From: WTHC01 sp965218725
GTDB lineage: Archaea > Thermoproteota > Nitrososphaeria > Nitrososphaerales > Nitrosopumilaceae
Length of the DNA stretch: 64,000 nt
Reading direction: 5' to 3'
Assembly (NCBI GenBank): GCA_965218725.1
Contig: CBDCLO010000002.1
Location: 434,001-498,000 of the forward strand
Below the pieces are notes generated by a model that saw only the letters and a list, made by a program, of their open reading frames with translations, was not told where the DNA came from and searched no databases. The position numbers and the translations under genes are program-made. Below are positions 9,015 through 18,253 of this stretch, piece after piece; within the stretch, counting starts at the first letter, position 1; each line of letters starts with the position of its first letter.

Positions 9015-9746
9015 ATGTCTTCACGAGGTTATGATATGACACCCACTATGTATTCTCCTGACGGTAGGATATACCAGGTTGAATATGCGATCGAAACTGT
9101 AAAACGAGGTACACTTGCAATAGGTATAAAAAATAATGACGGTATAATATTGGCTGTAGAAGAAAAGCCACGAACATTACAGGTATCTAATATAACTCAG
9201 AAAATTTTTCAGGTTGATCGACATATAGGCATAGCTGCAGCTGGGTATATACCAGATGCACGTGTTCAAGTTGATAACGCAAGATTTTTTTCACAAGGAA
9301 ATAAAATAAACTACGATGAACCTACAGAAGTAGAAACAATAGCAAAATATCTGGCTGATCAGTCTCATAAATATACACAGTATTCTGGTGTAAGGCCATA
9401 TGGTGTAGCTTTAATCATCGCTGGTGTAGATCAAAAAGGAAGTTCAGTATACATGACTGACCCTAGTGGGATCTATGTACCATATGCTGCAGTTGCGATA
9501 GGAGCTAATTCTGATGAAGTTACTAAGTTTTTTGAAAACAACTATAATACAGATGTTAGTTTTACAGAAGCAGCTGCACTTTCTGTGTTAGCAATAAATC
9601 TAAAAAATAAAGAAAAAAAAAATATAAACAACATAAAAATGGCATGCATTAAAAATGATAAAAATATGTTTGAAACTCTTGATAAAAGTGAACTTGAGAA
9701 ATGCATTCAAGAAAATATACAAAAATTTGATGATGTATCTACATGA
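9015..9746 (+). CDS. psmA: Proteasome subunit alpha
   Basis: The alpha subunit forms the outer rings of the 20S proteasome and gates entry of substrates. The N terminus RGYDMTPTMYSPDGRIYQVE contains the conserved gate and alpha-signature motif YSPDGRIYQVEYA. I chose the ATG at 9015 over the TTG at 9012 because it puts the gate residues at the usual distance from the N terminus. Length (~243) is standard. A TATA-like CTTAAATTA at about 8980 is 30 bases upstream. The beta subunit is not in this window. Confidence 0.96.
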   Translation: MSSRGYDMTPTMYSPDGRIYQVEYAIETVKRGTLAIGIKNNDGIILAVEEKPRTLQVSNITQKIFQVDRHIGIAAAGYIPDARVQVDNARFFSQGNKINYDEPTEVETIAKYLADQSHKYTQYSGVRPYGVALIIAGVDQKGSSVYMTDPSGIYVPYAAVAIGANSDEVTKFFENNYNTDVSFTEAAALSVLAINLKNKEKKNINNIKMACIKNDKNMFETLDKSELEKCIQENIQKFDDVST

Positions 9747-9784
9747 CAGGAATATACAATAATAATTAATTACTTTTTAATGCG

Positions 9785-10471
9785 ATGGGTTTAGAAAAAG
9801 AATATTGGGGGAAGGTACTTGGGGCACTAAGCGAAATAATACCGATCTACGACAAGGTAAATTTTTATATTTCATTTGGTAAGGACCAGTGGTGTCGTGT
9901 TAATGGAATTGATGGTAATGTAAAATGCGGTGATGACATATTGGATATGGGATCAGGTTTCGGCAACATGTCAAAAACTGCAGTAACCATGGTTAGTAAT
10001 GTAAATATAACATTATTTGATCCGCTGTTACCAATGTTAAAGAGGAGTTCGATGTATTTTTACAATACACCAAAAATATGTGGTGTTTTTGAATACATGC
10101 CTATTCAAAATGAAAAATTTGATGTTGTGTTATGCGGATACTCACTACGTGATGCATTAAACATCAATACTACAATTTCTGAAGTACATAGAATATTAAA
10201 AAAAAATGGAAAGTGGGTTATTGTAGATTTAGGAAAGCCTGATAATGTAGTTATTCGTACGGGAATAATGTTTTATTTGTATATGTTATTACCAATAATC
10301 GCACTTATAATAGGCGGGAAAACTGGTATAAGATTTAGAATGATATATGGAACATATAAAAAATGGTTAACAAATAAAACATTAGTATCATTACTCAAAA
10401 AAAAATTTTCTAAAGTAATATTTAACAAAATTTTGATTGGTGGATCAATAATGATTACTGCATACAAATAA
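9785..10471 (+). CDS. UbiE/MenG-like class I methyltransferase
   Basis: A 228-residue S-adenosylmethionine methyltransferase. Motif I is ILDMGSGFGNMS (residues ~52-63). FDVVLCGYSLRDALN matches the UbiE/Coq5 family signature for quinone C-methylation. A hydrophobic stretch near residue 165 (MFYLYMLLPIIALIIGG) suggests membrane contact, as expected for lipid quinone substrates. A menaquinone or other quinone methyltransferase role is inferred from the family; the exact substrate is not readable. It follows psmA by 38 bases. Confidence 0.7.
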   Translation: MGLEKEYWGKVLGALSEIIPIYDKVNFYISFGKDQWCRVNGIDGNVKCGDDILDMGSGFGNMSKTAVTMVSNVNITLFDPLLPMLKRSSMYFYNTPKICGVFEYMPIQNEKFDVVLCGYSLRDALNINTTISEVHRILKKNGKWVIVDLGKPDNVVIRTGIMFYLYMLLPIIALIIGGKTGIRFRMIYGTYKKWLTNKTLVSLLKKKFSKVIFNKILIGGSIMITAYK

Positions 10472-10587
10472 TGCAGTATCAATAAAATATGGCCAGATTT
10501 ATGTAATTGATAATTGTATGTAACTATAGTTATCCAATATATTAATAATACAAAATGTTTAATTTTATGTACTAATAGTCTTGATCG

Positions 10588-10905
10588 ATGCAATATATAT
10601 TAAACATAATAGGAATGGAGTGGATTGTGATTATTTTCATAATGTTAATTTTAATTTTTGGTACAGATCAATTACCAGTAATATCCAAAAAGATTGGAGT
10701 ATGGATTAGAGAATATAACAAAACAAAAAAAGATTTACAAGACAAGTTGAACGACGTATCAAATCAGACTATTAATGTAAAGAGCCCTGTTAGCAATAAT
10801 AGACAAAAACTTGAGACTATTGCAAAATCTTTGGACATAGATTTTAAAAACAAGTCATATGATGAATTAAAGAGAGCCGTATCATCAACAATTGAAAGTA
10901 AATAA
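10588..10905 (+). CDS. tatA: TatA/TatB-like twin-arginine translocase protein
   Basis: A 105-residue protein with one N-terminal membrane helix (EWIVIIFIMLILIFG), then the family FG-x-x-x-LP hinge (FGTDQLPVISKKIG), an amphipathic helix and a charged tail. This is the TatA/E topology, which forms the pore that exports folded proteins, such as those carrying copper or Fe-S centres, across the membrane. No TatC gene is nearby. Confidence 0.82.
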   Translation: MQYILNIIGMEWIVIIFIMLILIFGTDQLPVISKKIGVWIREYNKTKKDLQDKLNDVSNQTINVKSPVSNNRQKLETIAKSLDIDFKNKSYDELKRAVSSTIESK

Positions 10906-10927
10906 TAATTTTGCAAATCTAATAAAT

Positions 10928-12121
10928 TCAGAATTGGTATTTATATTTAAGCGAAGAAAAATTTCTAAGCTCTTTAACTACTTTTTTCAATATTTTCACT
11001 GTTTTTATTATTTCATTGTTAGTATTCAATATGCCAACTGTTAACCTCAATGAGCTATTGATTTCTTCGTATGATAATCCCATTGCTTTTAACACATGTG
11101 AAGATCGTTTTTTATTTGCCGCACATGCAGATCCAGTAGATGCAGCAACTCCATTTTCATCTAACTTTATAAGAAGATCCTCACCATTTATCCCAAGAAA
11201 TGAAAAGTGAGCATTATTAGATACTCTTAATCTATCGTGACCATTAAGTATTACTCCAGGGATCTCTTTAATAATATGCAGTATTAAATTATTTTTTAGT
11301 GAGTTCAGATGTATGAAGTTTTGCAACATATTTTTTTTTGCTAGTTGACATGCTTTTCCAAATCCAACTATACTTGCAACGTTTTCAGTTCCAGATCTAA
11401 ATCCATTTTCTTGTCCACCACCTAATAAAAATGGAGATATTTTAGTCCCATTTTTTATATAAAGTGCTCCTATTCCCTTAGGCCCATTTATTTTATGTGA
11501 TGATATTGTAAGCATATTAATTTTTGAATTTTTAACATTTATACATATTTTTCCTACAGATTGTGCCGCATCAGTATGGAATAATACATTGTTTATATTG
11601 CATATTTCAGATATATCATATATTGGTTGAATTGTTCCTACTTCATTATTTACAAACATTATACTTACTAAACAAGTTTTATTTGTGATTGCCTGTTTTA
11701 CATCTCTTGGATTTACAATTCCATTGCTATCAACTTTTAAATATGTAATTTTAAATCCATCTTTTTCTAATTCGTTACAAGGCTGAAGTATAGAATCATG
11801 TTCTATTGATGATACGATTACATGATTCTTTTTGTTTTGGTGTGTTATTCCATATATAGCTGCATTATTTGATTCAGTGCCACCAGATGTAATATATATT
11901 TCATGTTGATCCGCATTTATGAGATCAGCTATTTTTTTTCTAGCATTTTCAATTGCATTATTAGCAAATCTGCCTAATTGGTGTATTGATGATGGATTAC
12001 CGTACTGTTTACTAAAAAATGGCACCATTTCATCAATTATATCATCGCATATTGATGTTGATGACGCATTATCTAGATAAATCAAGTTAGATCGAATTAA
12101 TCTTTCCTGGTTTATATCCAT
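10928..12121 (-). CDS. Cysteine desulfurase (NifS/IscS family)
   Basis: A 397-residue PLP enzyme that removes sulfur from cysteine as a persulfide. The PLP-binding lysine is K210 in ISSHKINGPKGIG, the PLP-ring histidine region is HTDAAQS, and the catalytic cysteine is C333 in STGSACAANKK. Its 5' end overlaps larE by 35 bases, so the two are probably translated together. That placement suggests it feeds sulfur to LarE or its Fe-S cluster, although it may also serve general Fe-S and thio-tRNA synthesis in the cell. Confidence 0.93.
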   Translation of the reverse strand: MDINQERLIRSNLIYLDNASSTSICDDIIDEMVPFFSKQYGNPSSIHQLGRFANNAIENARKKIADLINADQHEIYITSGGTESNNAAIYGITHQNKKNHVIVSSIEHDSILQPCNELEKDGFKITYLKVDSNGIVNPRDVKQAITNKTCLVSIMFVNNEVGTIQPIYDISEICNINNVLFHTDAAQSVGKICINVKNSKINMLTISSHKINGPKGIGALYIKNGTKISPFLLGGGQENGFRSGTENVASIVGFGKACQLAKKNMLQNFIHLNSLKNNLILHIIKEIPGVILNGHDRLRVSNNAHFSFLGINGEDLLIKLDENGVAASTGSACAANKKRSSHVLKAMGLSYEEINSSLRLTVGILNTNNEIIKTVKILKKVVKELRNFSSLKYKYQF

Positions 12122-12878
12122 CAGGATCTATAGCAACTGACGAAAAACCTATCAGCTTCAATTTTTGTGTTATGAAATCTAATTTTTTATTAGTTAATAA
12201 TCTTAATTCATCTATGGCGACCTCTATTTTTGCAGTACCATCGATATCTCTAACCCTTACTTGTTTTACATCTGTTATTTGTTTTATAATGGTTTCACTT
12301 AGCTCTATTCTCACAAGTTTTTCTTTTGTTATTGATTTGTTCCATGGTACTCTAGAAGATAGACATGAATCTGATGGTTTATTATAAACTGATAAACCTG
12401 CCAGTTTAGCTTCGTCTCTAATTTGTTTCTTAGTAAATTTAATTTCCACTAACGGACTACGTATCCTATTATTTATTATTGCCTTGATCCCAGGTCGATA
12501 ATCATCATAATCATCAATATTTGTGCCATCAACAACGGTATCAACACTATACACTGCAGCTAGTTTTTGTAAATATTGCGCAAGTTCATTTTTGCAATAA
12601 AAACATCTATTTTTATCATTACGTATAAAGTTTTTATTGTATAGCTCATTGTATGTTATTACTATTTGTTTTATTCCTATCTCAGAACAGATGTATTTTG
12701 CAGATGTTAGCTCATCATAGGAAAGAGATTCGTATTTGGCTGTTACAGCTATTGCTAAATCTCCTAATTCTTTAAATGCTGCATACGCAACCAATGCACT
12801 ATCTACTCCACCTGACAACGCGACAATAACCTTACCTTTATTAGCAAACCACTTTGTTAACTTTGATAATTCAGTCAT
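12087..12878 (-). CDS. larE: LarE, sulfur transferase for nickel-pincer-nucleotide cofactor
   Basis: An ATP-pyrophosphatase-fold protein (PP-loop SGGVDS at residues 22-27) that adenylates and sulfurates the pyridinium dicarboxylate precursor of the NPN cofactor. The conserved FYC and DYDDYRPG regions and SCLSSR (C172, the site of the sacrificial cysteine in Lactiplantibacillus LarE) are present. Two further cysteines, C92 and C95 in RCFYCK, give the three-cysteine pattern of the [4Fe-4S] type of LarE, which can turn over rather than being used up. It overlaps larC by 4 bases upstream and the desulfurase by 35 bases downstream. Confidence 0.9.
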   Translation of the reverse strand: MTELSKLTKWFANKGKVIVALSGGVDSALVAYAAFKELGDLAIAVTAKYESLSYDELTSAKYICSEIGIKQIVITYNELYNKNFIRNDKNRCFYCKNELAQYLQKLAAVYSVDTVVDGTNIDDYDDYRPGIKAIINNRIRSPLVEIKFTKKQIRDEAKLAGLSVYNKPSDSCLSSRVPWNKSITKEKLVRIELSETIIKQITDVKQVRVRDIDGTAKIEVAIDELRLLTNKKLDFITQKLKLIGFSSVAIDPDGYKPGKINSI

Positions 12879-14089
12879 TTCAAGTTTTTGTTTACCATAT
12901 TCTTAACCAATTGTTCTGTATAAATTAATGATTTGTTTATATTGTTAGAAATTTGTTTTATATCATCATGTTCTATTTTAAAATAATTATTATATGGTGA
13001 TGTTTTACAATGTATTTTAAATTTTTTTCCATCTATAATAATTGGAACAACAATATTTTTTCTATGTAAAACTAATCTTTCTGATGTACGTATACGTACA
13101 CCAAGTGTTTCTGTTTCTGTTATTAATAAATTCAATATTGTATTAATTGATGTGGAATCACATATAACTGATATAATATTAGTTGGGCGTCCTTTTTTAG
13201 TTAATGCCGGTGTAATTGTTATGTCTTTTGCTCCACACATCATTATTTTTTCTATCGTATCACCTATAATTTCTCCAGATATGTTATCTACATTAGTTTC
13301 TATAATTTTTACAAAATTACGCTCAAGATTGTGTATTGGTTCACCATAAACAATCTTTAAAACGTTTGAAAATCCACTAAAATCTTTTTCACCCGCACCA
13401 TAACCAACAGACTTTATTTTCATAAATGGATAGTATTCTAGACAGGATTTAGTCATACTAGTAAGTAAACTTGCTCCTGTAGGTGTTGTCAGTTCACCTT
13501 TTATACTACCTCCGAATATTGGAATTTCTGTATTCTTAAATATTTCAAGAATTGCATTTGCCGGATTAGTTGTCACTCCATGAGAAAATGTAACCGTACC
13601 ACCTCCTACAGCTACTGGCGCAGTAATTATCTTGTCATTAATAAAATTCAAATCATCAAGTGCTATTGCAGTTCCTATTATATCTACAATTGTATCAATT
13701 CCTGATGCTTCATGTAGATAAACAGAATCCATTGGGATTCCATGTATTTTTGATTCAGCTAAGATTATTGTATCAATTGCATTATGTGAAAAAACAATAG
13801 CTTTTTCAGATAATCCTATTTTATTAGATACAGATTCGATGGATTTTTTAATTTCTATTCCTTTACGTTTATGGGTAATATCACTATAATCAAGAGTCAT
13901 CTTAGTTGCCGATATCCCATGTTTTATGATTTTATCAAAATCAATATATTTTATATTAGAATTTATATAGTTTTCAATTGTATGAATTCCGTCTATGATC
14001 TTAGATTTATTTGCTCCTATACTCACTAATGCAGATAGAATCATATCTCCAGAGATGCCAGCTATTTGTGGGTCTATAAAAACAACCAT
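12875..14089 (-). CDS. larC: LarC, nickel insertase for nickel-pincer-nucleotide cofactor
   Basis: A 404-residue LarC (formerly DUF111). The N terminus FIDPQIAGISGDMILSAL is the family signature, followed by YLHEASGIDTIVDIIG, ITAPVAVGGG and GELTTPTGASLL. The C-terminal part has TNVDNISGEIIG and GVRIRTSERLVLHR. LarC inserts nickel into the dithiolated dinucleotide using CTP. In some bacteria larC is split by a programmed frameshift; here it is one frame. It starts the minus-strand larC-larE-desulfurase operon and is divergent from malate dehydrogenase. Confidence 0.93.
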   Translation of the reverse strand: MVVFIDPQIAGISGDMILSALVSIGANKSKIIDGIHTIENYINSNIKYIDFDKIIKHGISATKMTLDYSDITHKRKGIEIKKSIESVSNKIGLSEKAIVFSHNAIDTIILAESKIHGIPMDSVYLHEASGIDTIVDIIGTAIALDDLNFINDKIITAPVAVGGGTVTFSHGVTTNPANAILEIFKNTEIPIFGGSIKGELTTPTGASLLTSMTKSCLEYYPFMKIKSVGYGAGEKDFSGFSNVLKIVYGEPIHNLERNFVKIIETNVDNISGEIIGDTIEKIMMCGAKDITITPALTKKGRPTNIISVICDSTSINTILNLLITETETLGVRIRTSERLVLHRKNIVVPIIIDGKKFKIHCKTSPYNNYFKIEHDDIKQISNNINKSLIYTEQLVKNMVNKNLK

Positions 14090-14170
14090 TAAAAAATGAA
14101 AATAACAAAATTGAATATAATTCTGTCTAATAGTAATTAAATTTAATTAACTACCATTACAATAAGATGC

Positions 14171-15085
14171 ATGATTACAATAATTGGATCTGGAAAAGTT
14201 GGTGCGTGTACCGCACTTTTTATTGCGCTAAAAAAGCTTGATGACCAGATCATGTTGATCGATGTAGTAAAAGAGTTAGCACAAGGAGAATCACTAGATT
14301 TGAATCATATGTTATCTGCACAAGGAATAGATGTTGAGATCAAAAGTTCTAGCAATTATGAAGATATTAAAAATTCTAACATAATAATAATAGTCGCAGG
14401 GAGTGGTAGAAAACCAGGAATGACTAGATTAGATTTGCTTAACACAAATACAAAAATAATAAAAGAGATAGTAGAAAACGTAAGGAGATATTCTAGTGAA
14501 TCTATTTTAATACCTGTAACCAATCCATTAGATCCAATCACATATGTAGTATACAAAGTTTCTGGATTTGAAAAAAAAAGAGTGTTTGGGATGGGTAATA
14601 TGCTTGATTTATCAAGATTTAAACAATTAATCCATACAGCTACCAGATGTTCCAATTCATCTATAGATGCGTTAGTAATTGGAGAGCATGGAGAAAATAT
14701 GTTACCATTGACAAGGTTTTCAACGATAGGTGGGATACCTTTAGAAAGTATTTTATCACAGGAAAAGTTGGACAGTATAATAAAAGACACTAGACAGTCT
14801 GCTGCTAGAGTAATAGAGTTAAAAGGTGCTACTATATATGCCCCAGCAGATGCTATATGCACAATTGTTGAGTCAATAATAAGAAATAAAAAACAAATAA
14901 TCCCAGTATCTACATATATTGATGGTGAGTATGGTTATTCTGGTATTTCTGTGGGGATACCAGCAATTATTGGTAAAAATGGCATAGAAAAGATAATCGA
15001 GCTTGATTTAAACCGTAATGAAAAATATTTTTTTAAAAAATCAGTAGAAAACATAAAAAATGCAATATCAACAATAAAAATATAA
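14171..15085 (+). CDS. mdh: Malate dehydrogenase (LDH/MDH family)
   Basis: A 304-residue NAD(P)-dependent 2-hydroxyacid dehydrogenase. The Rossmann motif is GSGKVG (6-11), with D31 favouring NAD. The substrate-binding arginines are in GRKPGMTR (R80 and R86) and DLSRF (R149), and the catalytic histidine is H173 in GEHGENM. Arginine at the specificity position indicates malate/oxaloacetate rather than lactate. It lies 35 bases before larB and divergent from larC, so it is embedded in the NPN cofactor genes. Confidence 0.9.
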   Translation: MITIIGSGKVGACTALFIALKKLDDQIMLIDVVKELAQGESLDLNHMLSAQGIDVEIKSSSNYEDIKNSNIIIIVAGSGRKPGMTRLDLLNTNTKIIKEIVENVRRYSSESILIPVTNPLDPITYVVYKVSGFEKKRVFGMGNMLDLSRFKQLIHTATRCSNSSIDALVIGEHGENMLPLTRFSTIGGIPLESILSQEKLDSIIKDTRQSAARVIELKGATIYAPADAICTIVESIIRNKKQIIPVSTYIDGEYGYSGISVGIPAIIGKNGIEKIIELDLNRNEKYFFKKSVENIKNAISTIKI

Positions 15086-15120
15086 TTAAATTTTTAACTA
15101 AATTAAGAAGATTAGTTATA

Positions 15121-15894
15121 TTGGAACTAGATGACATTTTAAATTATCTAAAAGATGGAAAAATTGCCGTAGATGAAGCTAAAAAATTATTATCAATATA
15201 TGCTATTGAGGAAATTGATAATACTGTAAAACTTGATCTTGGACGTAAAAATAGAAGAAAAATACCTGAAGTGATATTTGCAGAAAAAAAACAGATTTCA
15301 GAAATAAAAAATATAGTAAAGAGATTATTACAAAGAGTTGATTCAGTATTGATTTCACGTATCAAAAAAGAAGATTATGCAACTATTATAAATTACGTGA
15401 AAAAAAACAAACTAAAAATCAAAAGTGGCAAAAATTCAACATCGGTTTTAGTTTACAGGAATACACTTAAGAATAATTGCGGGAAAGTTGGTATTTTAAG
15501 TGCTGGTACTTCTGACATAGGTATAGCTGAGGAAGCCAGATTGATGTGCGAAGCCATGAACTGCGAATGTGTTTGCAGTTATGATGTAGGGATAGCTGGA
15601 CTCCATCGTCTTTTTCCAGTTATTAAAAAACTAATAGAAAGTGATGTAAATTCAGTAATAGTAGTTGCTGGAATGGAAGGAGCACTAGCATCTGTTGTAT
15701 CTTCGTTGGTAGATATTCCTGTTATAGGTGTTCCTACTTCAGTAGGCTATGGGTATGGTGGAAAAGGAGTATCTGCATTAGTCTCCATGTTACAATGTTG
15801 TTCTTTGGGATTAGCGGTAGTAAATATAGATAATGGGATAGGTGCAGGTGCTGTAGCATCAAACATTGCAAATAAAAACAGCATCATACGTTGA
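15121..15894 (+). CDS. larB: LarB, first enzyme of nickel-pincer-nucleotide cofactor synthesis
   Basis: A 257-residue protein with an N-terminal helical region and a C-terminal PurE-like domain (KVGILSAGTSDIGIAEEA, VVAGMEGALASVVSSL, GVPTSVGYGYGGKG). LarB carboxylates and hydrolyses nicotinic acid adenine dinucleotide to give pyridinium-3,5-biscarboxylate mononucleotide, the substrate of LarE. The start is TTG. It is in the mdh operon, and its 3' end overlaps the convergent VIT1-type gene by 11 bases. Confidence 0.92.
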   Translation: MELDDILNYLKDGKIAVDEAKKLLSIYAIEEIDNTVKLDLGRKNRRKIPEVIFAEKKQISEIKNIVKRLLQRVDSVLISRIKKEDYATIINYVKKNKLKIKSGKNSTSVLVYRNTLKNNCGKVGILSAGTSDIGIAEEARLMCEAMNCECVCSYDVGIAGLHRLFPVIKKLIESDVNSVIVVAGMEGALASVVSSLVDIPVIGVPTSVGYGYGGKGVSALVSMLQCCSLGLAVVNIDNGIGAGAVASNIANKNSIIR

Positions 15895-16600
15895 TTATTC
15901 CCAAATTGGCTAACTCGTTTCCAATACCATATCCAATCAATGCAATCCCAGTACCTAATCCTGCCATCTCTAAACCTCCTTTAATAATATTAGTTTTAGC
16001 TATTTTTGATTTTATTGAACCAACAACAAATGAGGATACGAGACTTATTCCTATTGCAAGAAATAGTGCATTAGATCCACTACTTAAAAAAAATGGGGCT
16101 ATAGGCAACATACCTCCAACTAAAAAAGCAAAAAACATCACAAGTGCACTTTTTAGTGGTGTACCTATTATATCTAAGTTAAGATTTAGTTCCTCTGTTA
16201 GCATAGTATCTAACCAAACTTTTTTATCTGAAGTTATTTTATTTACTATCATATCGAGATCTTTTCCAAGAAAACCTTTCAATTTATAAATTTCTCTTAT
16301 TTCTTTTTCTTCATCTTCTGATCTATTTTCAATCTCCCATTTTTCTCTACTTATTTCTGATTTCAATAGCTCATGTTGTGATTTTACAGCTAGATAATTC
16401 TGAACTGCCATAGCTTTTGCACCAGTAAACATTCCTACTAATGCTGCAAGTATTACTATATCTGATGAAACATCTGCACCACCAACACCAGCTGCAATTC
16501 CTAATGTGGTATTAATACCGTCACCAAATCCAAATACAAAATCACGTACAACGTTAGATTCTTTAAAATGGTATTCTTCGTGATCATATCTTGGTTCCAT
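15884..16600 (-). CDS. VIT1/CCC1-family iron or manganese transporter
   Basis: A 238-residue membrane protein of the VIT1/CCC1 family. The first helix has FVFGFGDGINTTLGIAAGV. A cytosolic acidic and lysine-rich hairpin (residues ~80-135, with E and K in KSEISREKWEIENRSEDEEK) forms the metal-binding region, and three further helices follow. The family moves Fe2+ or Mn2+ out of the cytoplasm. Its place beside the nickel cofactor genes might hint at another divalent metal, but family knowledge favours iron or manganese. Confidence 0.83.
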   Translation of the reverse strand: MEPRYDHEEYHFKESNVVRDFVFGFGDGINTTLGIAAGVGGADVSSDIVILAALVGMFTGAKAMAVQNYLAVKSQHELLKSEISREKWEIENRSEDEEKEIREIYKLKGFLGKDLDMIVNKITSDKKVWLDTMLTEELNLNLDIIGTPLKSALVMFFAFLVGGMLPIAPFFLSSGSNALFLAIGISLVSSFVVGSIKSKIAKTNIIKGGLEMAGLGTGIALIGYGIGNELANLGIINV

Positions 16601-16675
16601 TACGTTATTTCTTTTAAAAGCTAGAAATAAATCATGGGCTCGTAAATGATTTATATAATTTAAAATAGGAGAGTA

Positions 16676-18247
16676 TTGGTGAACGGCAAGAGAATAGTCT
16701 TAACTGCAGATCGAAGTTTAATGACTAATTATAGAGGAAATTTTTTGTATGGTTTCATAGCTTGCGGGCCATATGAAGTTCTGCCAGAATGGGTTTTTGA
16801 TAAAGTGTTTTGTCCTGCTGTGGAAACTGATTCTACCACTGGCGAGGCTAAAGTAGCCCAAATTGGTTTAAGGAGGATAGAAGCTGCTTTACTAAAAGGA
16901 TATAATAAAAACGACGTACTTATAGCAAATCCTGATTATTTGGAAAGATCAGTGGATCATAATACTAAAGTAGTAGGAATTAATGTGATGGATCCTCTTG
17001 GAATGGCACCTGTAACTACTACTATGTCACCAGAAAAATTATCGTATGTAGCGATGAAATTTAAACAAATGTGTGCAAAAATAATACAACTAAAAAAGAA
17101 ATATGATTTCCGTGTTGTTGTTGGAGGGAATGGAGCGTGGGAGTTAGCTAAATCCGGTAGAATGAAGATACATGGGATTGATACTGTTGTGATGGGAGAG
17201 GCAGACGAATTGGCATTAGGTTTATTTCAGGACCTAGAAAAAGGAAATGTACAAGAATTAATACACTGTGCTGTTAAAGACATACAAAATATACCAGTGA
17301 TCAAAGGTCCTACTGTTAACTCTTTAGTAGAAGCTATGAGGGGATGCGGAAGAGGATGTGATTTTTGTGACGTTAATAAAAGATCTAAGAAAGACTTACC
17401 AGTTGACAGATTAAAACTGGAGTCAAGTATAAATCTTAAGTATGGATTTGATTCTATTTGGCTTCATTCAGATGAAATGTTACTTTATGGTTGTGAAAGT
17501 AAATATTTTCAACCAAATTATGATGCAATAGTTGAGTTATGGAAAGAATTAAAATCGTTAGGACCTAACTTTATAGGTACAACTCACATGACATTTTCAG
17601 CTGTGTGTGCTGATCAAAAACTAATAGAGGAAATATCTAAGATCAATGGTATGGATAATAATGGAAGATGGCTTGCAACTAATCTAGGTATTGAAACAGT
17701 TGCACCTAAAATGATAAAAAAGCATTTAGGTGTAAAAGCAAAACCATTTTCTACAGATGAATGGGGATGGGTAGTAAGAGAAGGTGCAAAAATATTAAAT
17801 AAGAACCATTGGTTCCCTGCTGCAACTATAATAATAGGCTGGCCTGATGAAGCTGCAGATGATACACAGTATACCATAGACATGATCGAAGATTTCAGGT
17901 TAAGTGATTTCAGAGGATTAATAGCACCGTTACTATATCAAGATTACAGTGAAAAAAACTCAATGCATTTCGGTAACTTAAATGGATCTCAATTTACATT
18001 ATTTTGGAAATGCTGGGAAAATAATCTACGTGTGATAAATGATATAATACCAATAATATTAAGAAACAAAACATATGGCCATACTATGAAAATATTCATG
18101 TATGGACTTTTAAAAGTTGGAACGTGGGCAATTATGAGGTATTTGCGTGGATTGTGTAAAAATATATTTAATGGAAAAACTCCAGGTGAGATAGTGGATA
18201 AATATGCTAGGAAAAGATCAGTGACTGCACCAACATATACAAAATAA
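16676..18247 (+). CDS. B12-binding-type radical SAM enzyme, candidate GDGT ring synthase
   Basis: A 523-residue COG1032-type radical SAM protein. The N-terminal ~210 residues (IVLTADRSLMTNYRG and MDPLGMAPVTT) are a cobalamin-binding-like fold without an obvious DxHxxG motif. The Fe-S cluster motif CGRGCDFC gives C224, C228 and C231. It is a paralogue of the gene at 28264-29991. Proteins of this layout in archaea include the GDGT ring synthases GrsA/GrsB, which make cyclopentane rings in membrane tetraether lipids, and ammonia-oxidising archaea make such lipids. That role is inferred, not proven. The start is TTG, with an AGGAGAG stretch just upstream. Confidence 0.65.
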   Translation: MVNGKRIVLTADRSLMTNYRGNFLYGFIACGPYEVLPEWVFDKVFCPAVETDSTTGEAKVAQIGLRRIEAALLKGYNKNDVLIANPDYLERSVDHNTKVVGINVMDPLGMAPVTTTMSPEKLSYVAMKFKQMCAKIIQLKKKYDFRVVVGGNGAWELAKSGRMKIHGIDTVVMGEADELALGLFQDLEKGNVQELIHCAVKDIQNIPVIKGPTVNSLVEAMRGCGRGCDFCDVNKRSKKDLPVDRLKLESSINLKYGFDSIWLHSDEMLLYGCESKYFQPNYDAIVELWKELKSLGPNFIGTTHMTFSAVCADQKLIEEISKINGMDNNGRWLATNLGIETVAPKMIKKHLGVKAKPFSTDEWGWVVREGAKILNKNHWFPAATIIIGWPDEAADDTQYTIDMIEDFRLSDFRGLIAPLLYQDYSEKNSMHFGNLNGSQFTLFWKCWENNLRVINDIIPIILRNKTYGHTMKIFMYGLLKVGTWAIMRYLRGLCKNIFNGKTPGEIVDKYARKRSVTAPTYTK

Positions 18248-18253
18248 AATAGA

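Noticed and set aside
15884..16600. VIT1-type transporter as the nickel importer of the NPN cluster
   Set aside because: The family is known for iron and manganese, it is on the opposite strand to larB, and nothing in the sequence points to nickel.
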